Position numbers and translations under genes: made by a program. Below are positions 25,693 to 34,472 of a DNA stretch of 64,000 nt, in pieces (positions within the stretch are counted from its first letter, which is position 1; every line of letters starts with the position of its first letter). Location of the stretch: NCBI GenBank assembly GCA_049306095.1, contig JBAQPU010000023.1, positions 11,840 through 75,839 of the forward strand, in the 5' to 3' direction. Source of the DNA: UBA2336 sp049306095 (GTDB lineage: Bacteria; Bacteroidota; Bacteroidia; Cytophagales; Cyclobacteriaceae). The notes below the pieces were generated by a model that saw nothing but the letters and a program-made list of their open reading frames with translations, ran no database searches and was not told where the DNA came from.

Positions 25693-26205
25693 ATGAACGT
25701 ATCGCACGCACAAGACGAAAAATTATTTGAATACCTGGACGGAGCTCTCACAGGTGTTGAGAAGGAAGCCCTTGAGCAACTCCTTCAAACATCGCCAGGC
25801 CTGCGTTTCAGGCTGGAAGAGTTACGCAAGATTGACGCGCAACTCCGGCTGGTGAAAGTTGAACAGCCTTCTAAGAATTTCACACAGAAGGTAATGAGCA
25901 GGCTTGAACAATATCCTGGCAAAAGCTTGACGTTGCGAAATGGAGTTCTTCTGTTAGTTGGCGTACTGGTTGCAGTTGGTATAGGCTCTGTGTTGGTGGC
26001 AAGCGGGGTATTTGACGGAACGGCCAGCATTGACCTGAATCAAACTATATCGAGCAAGTATATTCAAAAACCGTTGCCCACTTTTAACTTCAATGGCAAA
26101 CTCATGATGAATATCATTATAATGCTAAACCTGGCCTTAGCTTTCATCGTACTGGATCGTACCATTTTAAAGCCCTGGTTTGAACGGAGACGAATGTCAG
26201 CCTGA
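25693..26205 (+). CDS. Membrane protein, putative anti-sigma factor
   Basis: 170 residues. The N-terminal 75 residues (DEKLFEYLDGALTGVEKEAL) have the pattern of anti-sigma N-terminal domains but no Zn-binding HxxxCxxC. Two transmembrane segments follow (about 80-105 and 137-157), the last ending in FERRRMSA. The gene starts 2 bp after the sigma gene. It probably holds the sigma factor at the membrane; the signal is unknown. Confidence 0.75.
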   Translation: MNVSHAQDEKLFEYLDGALTGVEKEALEQLLQTSPGLRFRLEELRKIDAQLRLVKVEQPSKNFTQKVMSRLEQYPGKSLTLRNGVLLLVGVLVAVGIGSVLVASGVFDGTASIDLNQTISSKYIQKPLPTFNFNGKLMMNIIIMLNLALAFIVLDRTILKPWFERRRMSA

Positions 26206-26234
26206 GTGCTGACACAGCAACAGAATACTTGTCG

Positions 26235-26513
26235 TTAATTCTTTTTTTCCTTGGGCTCGGGGCAAGGTATTTTCCATTCTTTGGCCAAACCAAGTTTTCC
26301 CTCCTTTGCCTTTTTTATGATTTCATCCTTCTTCCCTTTGCATCCAACATCCATAAACCGGTAGTTGATGCCATTAATCTTGAAATTATAATGGCAGGTG
26401 TTGGAGGTACTGTGGCGTTTGGTGCACACTAATTCTACCTCTTCCTGTTTAACCGACTTGGTAAAGGCAGTTAAAACAAGGGCAACCAATACAATGCTAG
26501 CAGCAGATTTCAT
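26235..26513 (-). CDS. Small secreted protein with four cysteines
   Basis: 92 residues: signal peptide (MKSAASIVLVALVLTAFTKS), then a domain with four cysteines (VCTK, TCHY, GCKG, PCPE), which could form two disulfides once exported, and a Lys-rich tail. No family recognised. It is convergent with the sigma/anti-sigma operon, leaving about 30 bp between stops, and lies downstream of ahcY's terminator on the same strand. Confidence 0.6.
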   Translation of the reverse strand: MKSAASIVLVALVLTAFTKSVKQEEVELVCTKRHSTSNTCHYNFKINGINYRFMDVGCKGKKDEIIKKAKEGKLGLAKEWKIPCPEPKEKKN

Positions 26514-26520
26514 GGGTCAG

Positions 26521-26554
26521 TAAAAATAAAAAGCCCTGAACTTCTTCAGGGCTT
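26521..26554 (-). terminator. Terminator of ahcY
   Basis: On the minus strand AAGCCCTGAA-GAAG-TTCAGGGCTT (plus 26531-26554) is followed by TTTATTTTTA. The arms are perfect 10-mers. Confidence 0.85.
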
Positions 26555-26570
26555 ATCTTAAAGTATACAA

Positions 26571-27887
26571 TTAATAGCGGTAGTAGTCAGGCTTAAAGGG
26601 TCCTTTCACTTCAACACCAATGTATTTCGCCTGTTCGGCAGAAAGCGTTTCAAGTTCAACACCAATTTTCTTCAGGTGTAAACTGGCTACTTTCTCGTCC
26701 AGGTGCTTAGGCAGCATATACACTTTGTTCTCATATTTATCAGTATTAGTCCAAAGCTCTAACTGCGCCAGCGTTTGATTGGTAAATGAATTCGACATCA
26801 CAAAAGAAGGGTGACCCGTAGCACAACCCAGGTTTACCAAACGGCCTTCGGCCAACAAAATTACCTGACGTCCATTCTTCAGGGTGTACAAATCAACCTG
26901 AGGTTTGATTTCATCCTTCGATGCATTCTTGTTCAGCCATGCCACATCAATCTCGTTATCGAAGTGGCCAATGTTACATACGATGGTTTTATCTTTCATC
27001 GATTCGAAATGGCGGCCTAATACAATTCCAAAATTACCGGTGGCCGTCACCACAATATCAGCATCTTTTACTGCCTCATCCATTTTCTTCACGGCAAAAC
27101 CATCCATTGCTGCCTGAAGGGCGCAAATCGGGTCAATCTCTGTTACAATCACGCGGGCACCTGCACCTCGCAAGGAAGCAGCAGATCCTTTTCCCACATC
27201 ACCATATCCGGCAACCACGGCTACTTTTCCGGCCAGCATCACATCGGTAGCCCTGCGGATGGCATCTACCAATGATTCTTTACAGCCGTACTTATTGTCA
27301 AACTTCGATTTCGTAACGGAGTCGTTAATGTTAATGGCGGGCAATGGCAATTTGCCATTATGCTGGCGCTCGACCAGGCGATGAACACCGGTGGTGGTTT
27401 CCTCAGAAATACCACGAATACCCTGCACCAGTTCCGGGTAACGATCTAACACCATGTTGGTCAGGTCGCCACCATCATCTAAAATCATATTCAACGGTTT
27501 GCCCTCTTTAAAAGCAAACAACGTTTGTTCTATACACCAGTCAAACTCCTTTTCGTTCATTCCCTTCCAGGCATATACCGGAATTCCGGCCGCAGCAATG
27601 GCAGCAGCAGCGTGATCTTGTGTTGAAAAAATATTGCACGATGACCAGCTTACTTCGGCACCCAGTTCAATCAGTGTTTCAATCAATACAGCCGTTTGAA
27701 TAGTCATGTGAAGGCACCCGGCAATACGCGCCCCGCTTAATGGTTTTTTGGAACCATATTCCTCCCGGATAGCCATTAACCCCGGCATTTCGGCTTCTGC
27801 CAACGTAATTTCTTTACGTCCCCAGGCTGCCAGTGAAAGATCTTTTACCTTGAATTTGAGTGTTGAATCTACGGTCTTAGTTGACAT
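26571..27887 (-). CDS. ahcY: Adenosylhomocysteinase
   Basis: Splits S-adenosylhomocysteine to adenosine and homocysteine with bound NAD. 438 residues from the ATG giving MSTKTVDSTLKFKVKDL; a longer frame to 27929 is rejected because the TATCTTTG promoter lies at 27916-27923. Motifs: SGARIAGCLHMTIQTAVLIE, WSSCNIFSTQDHAAAAIA, NINDSVTKSKFDNKYG, the NAD loop VVAGYGDVGKGSA, and VYMLPKHLDEKVASLHL. C-terminal KPDYYRY is the conserved end that closes the neighbouring subunit's NAD site. Confidence 0.97.
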   Translation of the reverse strand: MSTKTVDSTLKFKVKDLSLAAWGRKEITLAEAEMPGLMAIREEYGSKKPLSGARIAGCLHMTIQTAVLIETLIELGAEVSWSSCNIFSTQDHAAAAIAAAGIPVYAWKGMNEKEFDWCIEQTLFAFKEGKPLNMILDDGGDLTNMVLDRYPELVQGIRGISEETTTGVHRLVERQHNGKLPLPAININDSVTKSKFDNKYGCKESLVDAIRRATDVMLAGKVAVVAGYGDVGKGSAASLRGAGARVIVTEIDPICALQAAMDGFAVKKMDEAVKDADIVVTATGNFGIVLGRHFESMKDKTIVCNIGHFDNEIDVAWLNKNASKDEIKPQVDLYTLKNGRQVILLAEGRLVNLGCATGHPSFVMSNSFTNQTLAQLELWTNTDKYENKVYMLPKHLDEKVASLHLKKIGVELETLSAEQAKYIGVEVKGPFKPDYYRY

Positions 27888-27915
27888 ATTAGTATGATTT
27901 TCAGCTTTGAACGCA

Positions 27916-27923
27916 CAAAGATA
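27916..27923 (-). promoter_or_regulatory. TAnnTTTG promoter of ahcY
   Basis: TATCTTTG on the minus strand is an exact -7 match. It would start transcription about 20 nt before the ATG at 27887 and decides between the two possible starts. Confidence 0.6.
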
Positions 27924-27995
27924 CCACAAAGGGTTTAAAAAACATCAACGATGAACCAATCCCTTCACCCCCTTGTTTTGCATAAAATTTAAGCC

Positions 27996-28658
27996 ATGTC
28001 TAAACCTAAAATTAAAGTTGATATTGTATCGGATGTGGTGTGCCCGTGGTGTTACATCGGTAAACGCAGAATCGAGAAAGCCATTGACGCATTAAAAGAC
28101 CGGTACGAGTTCGAACTGCAGTACCATCCTTTTGAACTAAACCCGCAACTACCCCTTACCGGAGTCGATCAAAAAGAACATCTCTCAAAAAAATTTGGCG
28201 GAACAGAACGGTACCGGCAAATCACCGATCATGTTACCCGGGTGGCATCCGATGAGGGGTTGCACTTTGACTTTGAGAAACAAAAAGTAACACCCAACAC
28301 GCGCCCGGCACATTCCATCATTCAGTTTGCCTTACAGGAAGGGAAACAACCGGCCGTGAAAGAGGCTTTCATGAAGGCTTATTTTGTTGATGGTGTCGAT
28401 CTTTCTAAAAAAGAGAACCTGCTGCAAATTGCGGTACATGCGGGCTTAACGCAATCAACTGTGGAGAAGCTACTGTCTACCGATGAGGGTTTAGCCAGCG
28501 TGGCAAAAGCTGAACACGAACTTCAGAAGTTAGGTATTACCGGAGTTCCGTTTTACATCGTGAATAACAAGTACGGAATTTCAGGAGCGCAGCCTACCAC
28601 CTCCTTTATAGAAGCGTTTGAAAATATTGCATCGGAAGTCAAGTTGGAAAATGCCTGA
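27996..28658 (+). CDS. DsbA family oxidoreductase (FrnE-like)
   Basis: 220 residues. The redox motif CPWC is at residues 16-19, in VDIVSDVVCPWCYIGKRRIE, followed by an alpha-helical insert and the cis-Pro strand in GVPFYIVNNKYGISGAQ. No signal peptide, so it works in the cytoplasm like other FrnE proteins (2-hydroxychromene isomerase/DsbA fold). It is divergent from ahcY and convergent with the histidine kinase. Partner unknown. Confidence 0.92.
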   Translation: MSKPKIKVDIVSDVVCPWCYIGKRRIEKAIDALKDRYEFELQYHPFELNPQLPLTGVDQKEHLSKKFGGTERYRQITDHVTRVASDEGLHFDFEKQKVTPNTRPAHSIIQFALQEGKQPAVKEAFMKAYFVDGVDLSKKENLLQIAVHAGLTQSTVEKLLSTDEGLASVAKAEHELQKLGITGVPFYIVNNKYGISGAQPTTSFIEAFENIASEVKLENA

Positions 28659-28662
28659 TGGA

Positions 28663-30651
28663 TCAGACAAATTCTTTCATCCAGAATACCGCTGATTCGA
28701 TGGAATTAAATACCCTTAACTCAACCCCCATATCACCGGATACAGCAATCATGCGTCTATAGTAATCTGCCCGAATAGGGTCGGCAAATCCAACGGCTGC
28801 AATTCGTTTTAACCCATTATCGATTGCACTTTTAAGTACATTCGAGATAAACCATTTCTGATCATCCGGGCTAATCACACCCTGCTCTCTCAAATCTGCA
28901 ATCCATCCGGGGGTATTGTAAGTTCGGATAGTTTGAAGCACTACTTCAAGCACTTTGTGGTACTCATCACTGGTAACATTTCGTTTCCAAATGATAACGG
29001 TATTATTAATATGCGCATCATAATAGAGTTGTGCTGATTCGTTCTCGAAAAACACCTGGCGGTTAACATCCTCGGGTATCGGGAAAAATAGCCTGAACTT
29101 CGTACCCTTATCTGGTTCACTCTCCACCTCAATACGACCATGCATAATTTCCAATTGCGACTTAACCAGGTACAACCCCATTCCCTTACCGGCCACATGA
29201 TGGTGGAATCGCTTGTAAAGTTTAAAAAGATTCTCGCGCTGTGAGACAAGATCGATTCCCAAGCCATTGTCTTCTATTTCAAAAATGATTTGACCGGGTA
29301 TATCCGAAAAAGTTCTTACATCAATTTTGTGCATTCTTTCAGGAGAGCGATACTTGATGGCATTACTCAACAGGTTATATAAAATACTCTGAACCATCGG
29401 TCGTATACCAAAAATATAAGGTGCTCGTTCAAAATTTACAATAACTGCAGTCCGGTCCAGGCGCTCACCAACCAGCGTAAGCGTTTTTTCCCACTCTTCT
29501 GCCACTACAATTTTTTCACGAACCCGGTAAAGCTCATTCCGGATGTCAATGATTCGCGACAGATCTTTTAAAATAGAATCCAACTCTCTGGCAGATTGAT
29601 GGATGAATTGTGTTAGTTTATTGATTTCATCCTCATTCGTAGAGTATTTGACCAGGTTGGTCAGTCCTAACAACCGCGCAACAGGCCCACGTAAATTATG
29701 CGAAACGGTAAATGAAAACTGCCGCAACTCATTGTTCGACTTAATGAGTTCTTCATTGGTATGAATCAGGTCGGCACTCTTCTGCTTCACCAGACTTTCT
29801 AATTCGTGGTTATATACCTGAAGCTTTTCTTGTTGTTCCCCAATGACCTTATTCGCGCTGGCGAGCATTTCATGGCTGGTCTGCAATTCTTCCTGTTGCT
29901 GAAGCATTTCTTCATGATGTGCTTCCATCTCTTGGGTAAGCGACTGAAGTTCGTGATTGCGGTTTACCAACTCGCTATTTAACTGGTGCTTACTTTTAAT
30001 CATTAATCTCAATCGATTGGAGGCATTCTGATCGCGCCATTTCAAAACAAATATGCCCGACAGTAAGCCTACAAATGCGATAAACGTGATGTAATTAATA
30101 TAGTAATAGGAACGAACGGTATGTCCGCTTTGATAATACCCAACACCCAAGGCATTGTGAATCGGATCAAAAAGTACCAGCGCCAGGAACGACACCAGTA
30201 TGCAAGCGGCTATTTTAACCTTCTCTTTCAGCTCAAAAACTATAGCAGGTAAAATGGCTGTTACCAGCAGAATAAAACGGCTATCGAAGTAGATGATATA
30301 CGATTGCAATGGTTGAAGAATTTTTCCATATATGGTGATTACCATTGTTACGACAACCGGAACTAAACAGAATAGCAATCGACCTGCATTATTGAAACCT
30401 GTTTTATTGAGCAGGATAATTCCAAAAAATAAAAAGCCAAATAGCAGAATTAAATTCAGGGTGGGGCCCCATCCAAAAATCAGGTAGAGGGCAATATCAA
30501 GTCCAAAAGCTAACACCGAAAATAGAATGGATAAAACATTGCAGACAAAAATGTACTGCCGTTTGTCAACCGGGAGATGGTCTGGTGCTTTAAGAAAATT
30601 CAGGATCAAACTCAAAAACCAGGGTTTAGAGGCTCTTGTAAAGATGGTCAA
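28663..30651 (-). CDS. Membrane histidine kinase with C-terminal STAS/SEC14-like domain
   Basis: 662 residues. About six transmembrane helices span residues 35-205, then a long coiled coil (LVNRNHELQSLTQEMEAHHE, 225-310). The phosphoacceptor His is near 318 in FSFTVSHNLRGPVARLLG, and the ATPase domain shows LLSNAIKYRSPERM, EIEDNGLGIDL and GKGMGLYLVKSQ. The last ~125 residues (from about 537) form an added domain: QLYYDAHINNTVIIWKRNVT, GWIADLREQGVISPDDQKW and FNSIESAVFWM, like stand-alone STAS/SEC14-type proteins. No partner regulator is adjacent. The fusion may tie the kinase to a cytoplasmic ligand or regulator. Confidence 0.88.
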   Translation of the reverse strand: MTIFTRASKPWFLSLILNFLKAPDHLPVDKRQYIFVCNVLSILFSVLAFGLDIALYLIFGWGPTLNLILLFGFLFFGIILLNKTGFNNAGRLLFCLVPVVVTMVITIYGKILQPLQSYIIYFDSRFILLVTAILPAIVFELKEKVKIAACILVSFLALVLFDPIHNALGVGYYQSGHTVRSYYYINYITFIAFVGLLSGIFVLKWRDQNASNRLRLMIKSKHQLNSELVNRNHELQSLTQEMEAHHEEMLQQQEELQTSHEMLASANKVIGEQQEKLQVYNHELESLVKQKSADLIHTNEELIKSNNELRQFSFTVSHNLRGPVARLLGLTNLVKYSTNEDEINKLTQFIHQSARELDSILKDLSRIIDIRNELYRVREKIVVAEEWEKTLTLVGERLDRTAVIVNFERAPYIFGIRPMVQSILYNLLSNAIKYRSPERMHKIDVRTFSDIPGQIIFEIEDNGLGIDLVSQRENLFKLYKRFHHHVAGKGMGLYLVKSQLEIMHGRIEVESEPDKGTKFRLFFPIPEDVNRQVFFENESAQLYYDAHINNTVIIWKRNVTSDEYHKVLEVVLQTIRTYNTPGWIADLREQGVISPDDQKWFISNVLKSAIDNGLKRIAAVGFADPIRADYYRRMIAVSGDMGVELRVFNSIESAVFWMKEFV

Positions 30652-30684
30652 AAATTTGATCCCTGAATTAAACTCAAAGAATAA

Positions 30685-31962
30685 TCATTTTACCTTCTCT
30701 AAATCCTCCATTTTAATCACGGCTGTCCAGATGCTGGTTTGGCCGTTATCCATGCGCGTCCAAATGGGAGTGATTATTCCGTGATCGGCCGAAATACTGA
30801 TGTAATCGCCAAAGGATATTTCATCGGATGGAGTAAAAGGAGTCTCACTGATTTTTACATTTTTAAAGGTAGCACCGGCATCTGTCGAATAGGCCAGGTA
30901 TACATCGGTGCGCAAATCGTCATACGCTCTCCTGTCATAATACACGATGTAGATGTATCCCGTTGTAGGGTCGATTGCCATCGAAGGTAAGAACTGATGT
31001 TTGCCGGGGCCGTCATTATTTACCCTGCCGGGCATCGTCCAGTTGTCGCCATAACTGGTGGAGCGTGTAAACCAAATGTTGGTGTCATGTTCACCATTGC
31101 GCTGATCGGCCCAAACGATATACAACGCACCACTCAGGTTTCCTTTCTTGGTATTATCGCACAACAGTAACGGCATTCCGTTGGCTGCCTTCAAGCCAGG
31201 AATATTAAAAATCGGGCCACCGGGTTGTTCGGCAATCGGCAAATCGGTTGATAGCCACATCTTTCCTCCATCGAAGGACCGATCGAAAAATATTTTCTCC
31301 TGGTTCGCCCATGCAATGAAAATTCTGGCACCATCGGCCGTTACTGCAGGCGAGGCGCCAATGGCCGAATTTTTTATGTTGTTGCAATCGCCTGGCGTTT
31401 GCGATACCTGAATAGGTTTCGACCATTTCTTTCCATTCGAAGAAGTGCTTAACAGAATGACGGATTGACACCCCGGATCGTTGCTGCCATACCGGTCGAA
31501 TTGTGTCCACGTGGCATACCAGTTTCCTTTTCTGTCTACCCTTGCGCGAGGGTATCGTTTATCTTTTGTGGCGCCCAGGCCTTCTATCGTTACTCCATCC
31601 GTCCAGGTTTCTCCTCCATCACCCGATTCCTGAACAACAATTTGGCTTTGATCATGGTCTTTGTCTGGCAAATGAAAAAAATACAGGTTTCCTTTAAAGT
31701 CAGATGAAAGCAACGGATGCCCGCCTATTCCAAAAGAAGACTGAATGACTGATTTCTTCCAAGATAGTCCGCTGTTGGCGGAAAAGTACACATTATTCAA
31801 CGCTGAAACTGCAACTAAATTTTTTGGATTGTCGGGATTGATGGCAATGCCTGGATCAACCGGTTTGCTATCGGCCGTTCCCGGGTCTAACAAAATATTT
31901 TTAAACTGGGCTGCGAGCGGAAGTGTACTCCATAGAAAAATTAATATCAAAAATAATCGCAT
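30685..31962 (-). CDS. Secreted BNR-repeat (sialidase-like) protein
   Basis: 425 residues with signal peptide (MRLFLILIFLWSTLPLAAQ). At least six Asp-box (S-x-D/N-x-G-x-x-W/F) motifs are visible: SANSGLSWKKS, SGDGGETWTDG, SSNGKKWSKP, SFDGGKMWLS, SYGDNWTMP, STDAGATFKNV. This is the six-bladed propeller of sialidases and related sugar-binding proteins. The sialidase Arg triad and nucleophile Tyr could not be placed, so it may be a non-enzymatic propeller. It lies upstream of the kinase on the same strand. Confidence 0.8.
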   Translation of the reverse strand: MRLFLILIFLWSTLPLAAQFKNILLDPGTADSKPVDPGIAINPDNPKNLVAVSALNNVYFSANSGLSWKKSVIQSSFGIGGHPLLSSDFKGNLYFFHLPDKDHDQSQIVVQESGDGGETWTDGVTIEGLGATKDKRYPRARVDRKGNWYATWTQFDRYGSNDPGCQSVILLSTSSNGKKWSKPIQVSQTPGDCNNIKNSAIGASPAVTADGARIFIAWANQEKIFFDRSFDGGKMWLSTDLPIAEQPGGPIFNIPGLKAANGMPLLLCDNTKKGNLSGALYIVWADQRNGEHDTNIWFTRSTSYGDNWTMPGRVNNDGPGKHQFLPSMAIDPTTGYIYIVYYDRRAYDDLRTDVYLAYSTDAGATFKNVKISETPFTPSDEISFGDYISISADHGIITPIWTRMDNGQTSIWTAVIKMEDLEKVK

Positions 31963-31968
31963 AGTTGC

Positions 31969-32070
31969 TCAGAAAATCATTCCTCCAAAAAATGAAATAC
32001 GATAGTCTGTCCTTAAACGAGAAACATCCAAGCGGTTTGACAGCTCAAGACCTATTTGTTGTTCAATCAT
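31969..32070 (-). pseudogene. Possible C-terminal remnant of an outer-membrane protein gene
   Basis: On the minus strand a 33-codon frame reads MIEQQIGLELSNRLDVSRLR then TDYRISFFGGMIF and stops. The alternating pattern with a terminal Phe is that of the last strands of a beta-barrel. A stop lies just upstream, and no larger gene is attached. It may be the stump of a deleted gene, or chance. Confidence 0.3.
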
Positions 32071-32109
32071 TGGGTATGTTTACGGACTATCAAAAAATGA
32101 AAATACTCT

Positions 32110-32556
32110 TTATTTTTTCACAATAACAGCATCCGTAATGATAAAATTCATGTGATCGATATCGTCTGTATTCAGCTTCAATTTTCCTTTCACCGTAACC
32201 ACGTCATCGACATGAAATTTAAGGGAAGTATCCTTTAGAAAAACTTCCGTAACGGATTCAGGACCTCCAACACCACAAAAGAAACATTGATTGTTCGGAT
32301 ACTTGGAGAGGATGATGTAATTACCATCTTCCGGTGCATACGGAACATAAAAGCCTTCCAGCGTAATTTCTTTTCCGACCAATGCTTTTAGCTCGGTGCT
32401 AAAGCTCGGGTAAAAAATATACTCGCCAAGTTTCTCGTAATATTTAGGTTCAAACTTAGTCTTGGCAAATTCATTCCACATATCTGTTTTTGCCTGACTA
32501 AAAACCGCCATACTAAAAAGGCAAAAAAGGGGGACCAATAATTTTCTCATACACAT
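32110..32556 (-). CDS. Exported DUF3299-like protein of the ABC cluster
   Basis: 148 residues with signal peptide (KLLVPLFCLFSMAVFSQ). The body is beta-rich (VGKEITLEGFYVPYAPEDGN, YIILSKYPNNQCFFCGVGGP, VVTVKGKLKLNTDDIDHMNF), like an OB fold, with a CFFC cysteine pair. The resemblance to DUF3299 proteins, which accompany the same type of ABC permease in Proteobacteria, is from memory. It follows the permease by 6 bp and is probably the periplasmic part of the system. Confidence 0.65.
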   Translation of the reverse strand: MCMRKLLVPLFCLFSMAVFSQAKTDMWNEFAKTKFEPKYYEKLGEYIFYPSFSTELKALVGKEITLEGFYVPYAPEDGNYIILSKYPNNQCFFCGVGGPESVTEVFLKDTSLKFHVDDVVTVKGKLKLNTDDIDHMNFIITDAVIVKK

Positions 32557-32562
32557 TCAATA

Positions 32563-33810
32563 TTAATTTCCTGCCAGCACTTTTGAAATATCCGTCCGGT
32601 ACGCCTGCACCGCAGGAATAAAAGCACAGACAATTCCAAGCAACAAGCTTGCCGCCAAAATTATCCACTCTTCGGTATAAAATACAATACCGCTTATCCC
32701 GGTTTTACCGGCCTCCGTAACAAGGGATGCCATGACTACAACAATTGCGTGCGCCAGTATTAGCCCGACAATGCTGCCTAAAAAAGTAAACGTACTCCCT
32801 TCCAGCAGTACCGTTAAAAACAATTTACTCCGTGAAGCCCCCATCGAGCGCATGATGGCCAGGTCGTACCGCCTCTCTTTTAATGAATTATAGAGTGCAA
32901 TAAAAATACTAAGCGATGAAATAAACACCAGCACATACGCAAATCCCAGGAGGATATCTACGCCAATGCCCAGAATGGAGAACAACCGCGCAGTTTCAAA
33001 AGCGGGTGATGCGGCCTGCATACTGCTTTGGCCGTTAACCATACGCGGCAACTGAATAGCAGCCATGGGTGAGCGGTATTGCAAGAGTAACGAAGTAACT
33101 TCTTTTGTGGAGTCGCCAGCCGGGTGAGAAGGAATAAGGTTGGACGGTACAAAGGAAATGGGTGCTTCATTCGAAACACTATCCTCTTCTGCATGCGTAT
33201 CATGTACATGCCAGATGCTCTCCACACTGGTCAGGATGAGGTTATCAAGAATCGTATTCGAATGTTTTAAAATTCCCTTCACCACAAACTTTTGTTCTTC
33301 ATGCGCGTGACCGCCCTGTGTTAGTCCATGCGTACTTTCAAACGAATCACCAATAGAAAGCTTCAATTGCCCGGCCACATTGGCTCCGAGGGTCACTTCC
33401 ATTTCCTTTTTCCACCAATCACCCTGCGCGAGTTCGACTTTATACAATTCGGCATACTCTTTTGTAGTACCGATAATGCGAAACTCACCATAGCTGTCGC
33501 CCAGGGCAAGCGGAATAGCTTTTTTAACCAACCGGTTGCGGGCGATCCGCTCCGCTTCTTTCAAGTTGATGTTTCCGGTAGGAAAATCAATATGAAAGAT
33601 GTTGCATAAAATAAGTTGCATCGGGCTTCCTTTGGCGCCAACAACTAAATCAATTCCTTTAGCGTTTGATGTAATCTTTTCTTCCAGTTGTTTATTAAAA
33701 AGGAGCAATACGGTAATGACGGCAATGCCCAGTGCCAATAACACAATATTCAATACCGTATTCAGGGGCTTCGATTTCAGGTAACTCCAAACAAGAAACA
33801 AACTGTTCAT
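32563..33810 (-). CDS. FtsX-type ABC permease, histidine-rich periplasmic loop
   Basis: 415 residues with the four-helix MacB/LolE layout: one helix at the N-terminus (NTVLNIVLLALGIAVITVLL), a large extracytoplasmic domain (about 45-265), and three helices at the C-terminus (LLGFAYVLVFISSLSIFIAL; GSIVGLILAHAIVVVMASL; IILAASLLLGIVCAFIPAV). The outer domain has histidine clusters, THGLTQGGHAHEEQ and SIWHVHDTHAEED, suggestive of metal contact. It overlaps the ATPase gene by 4 bp. The substrate is unknown; lipoprotein release or zinc-related export are both possible. Confidence 0.85.
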   Translation of the reverse strand: MNSLFLVWSYLKSKPLNTVLNIVLLALGIAVITVLLLFNKQLEEKITSNAKGIDLVVGAKGSPMQLILCNIFHIDFPTGNINLKEAERIARNRLVKKAIPLALGDSYGEFRIIGTTKEYAELYKVELAQGDWWKKEMEVTLGANVAGQLKLSIGDSFESTHGLTQGGHAHEEQKFVVKGILKHSNTILDNLILTSVESIWHVHDTHAEEDSVSNEAPISFVPSNLIPSHPAGDSTKEVTSLLLQYRSPMAAIQLPRMVNGQSSMQAASPAFETARLFSILGIGVDILLGFAYVLVFISSLSIFIALYNSLKERRYDLAIMRSMGASRSKLFLTVLLEGSTFTFLGSIVGLILAHAIVVVMASLVTEAGKTGISGIVFYTEEWIILAASLLLGIVCAFIPAVQAYRTDISKVLAGN

Positions 33811-34436
33811 GTCAACAAAATATGTTTACTGATTTTATCTTTCAGGCGTTGATCGTGGGTGGCCACCAGCAATGTTGAGTTGTGTTTGGAGGCAAGCTCA
33901 AGAAGCAGCTTGATCACCCGATCGCAATTCTGATCGTCAAGGGCCGAGGTGGGTTCATCCGCTAAAATAACATGCGGGTTATGTATGACTGCTCTGGCAA
34001 TCGCTACACGCTGTGCCTGCCCCTGACTGATTTTAGTGACTGAGGTTTTTTCTTTCCCTGTCAGACCGAGTTCCGCTAAAACATGTCCGGTCTTTTTTGG
34101 ATCAATCGGAATACCCGCTAAAAACGGAGCCATGCAAACATTCTTCTCAACGGTTAATGCGCTGATCAGATGATTCTTTTGAAAAATAAACCCCATGTTT
34201 TTTCCACGAAAGGTATCCAGCTTACTTTCCGACAACACACTTAGTTCTGTGTCATTCACCTGTATGCTTCCCGTGTATCCTCTTAACAGCCCCCCAAGCA
34301 AATGAAGCAATGTGGTTTTTCCGCTGCCCGATTCGCCCAACAATAAACAATGTTCGCCCCGTTTTAACGTGAATGACGGAAATGATAATGTGTGGTTGGA
34401 TTGATAGGAGTAACGAAGGTCTTGTACACGTACCAT
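33807..34436 (-). CDS. ABC transporter ATP-binding protein (LolD/MacB type)
   Basis: 209 residues. Walker A LLGESGSGKTTLLHLLGG, Q-loop GFIFQKNHLI, signature ISQGQAQRVAIARA (a variant of LSGGQ), Walker B VILADEPTSALD and the switch His in LLVATHDQRL are all visible. It is first in the three-gene cluster ATPase-permease-DUF3299-like. Powers the permease downstream. Confidence 0.93.
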   Translation of the reverse strand: MVRVQDLRYSYQSNHTLSFPSFTLKRGEHCLLLGESGSGKTTLLHLLGGLLRGYTGSIQVNDTELSVLSESKLDTFRGKNMGFIFQKNHLISALTVEKNVCMAPFLAGIPIDPKKTGHVLAELGLTGKEKTSVTKISQGQAQRVAIARAVIHNPHVILADEPTSALDDQNCDRVIKLLLELASKHNSTLLVATHDQRLKDKISKHILLT

Positions 34437-34472
34437 GAAGATTGCTAATTCTTCAAATGTAACGAAGTCTGG

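Noticed and set aside
27888..27929. Longer N-terminus of AhcY (start at 27929)
   Set aside because: The exact TAnnTTTG box at 27916-27923 would lie inside the coding part; the family starts near the MSTK methionine.
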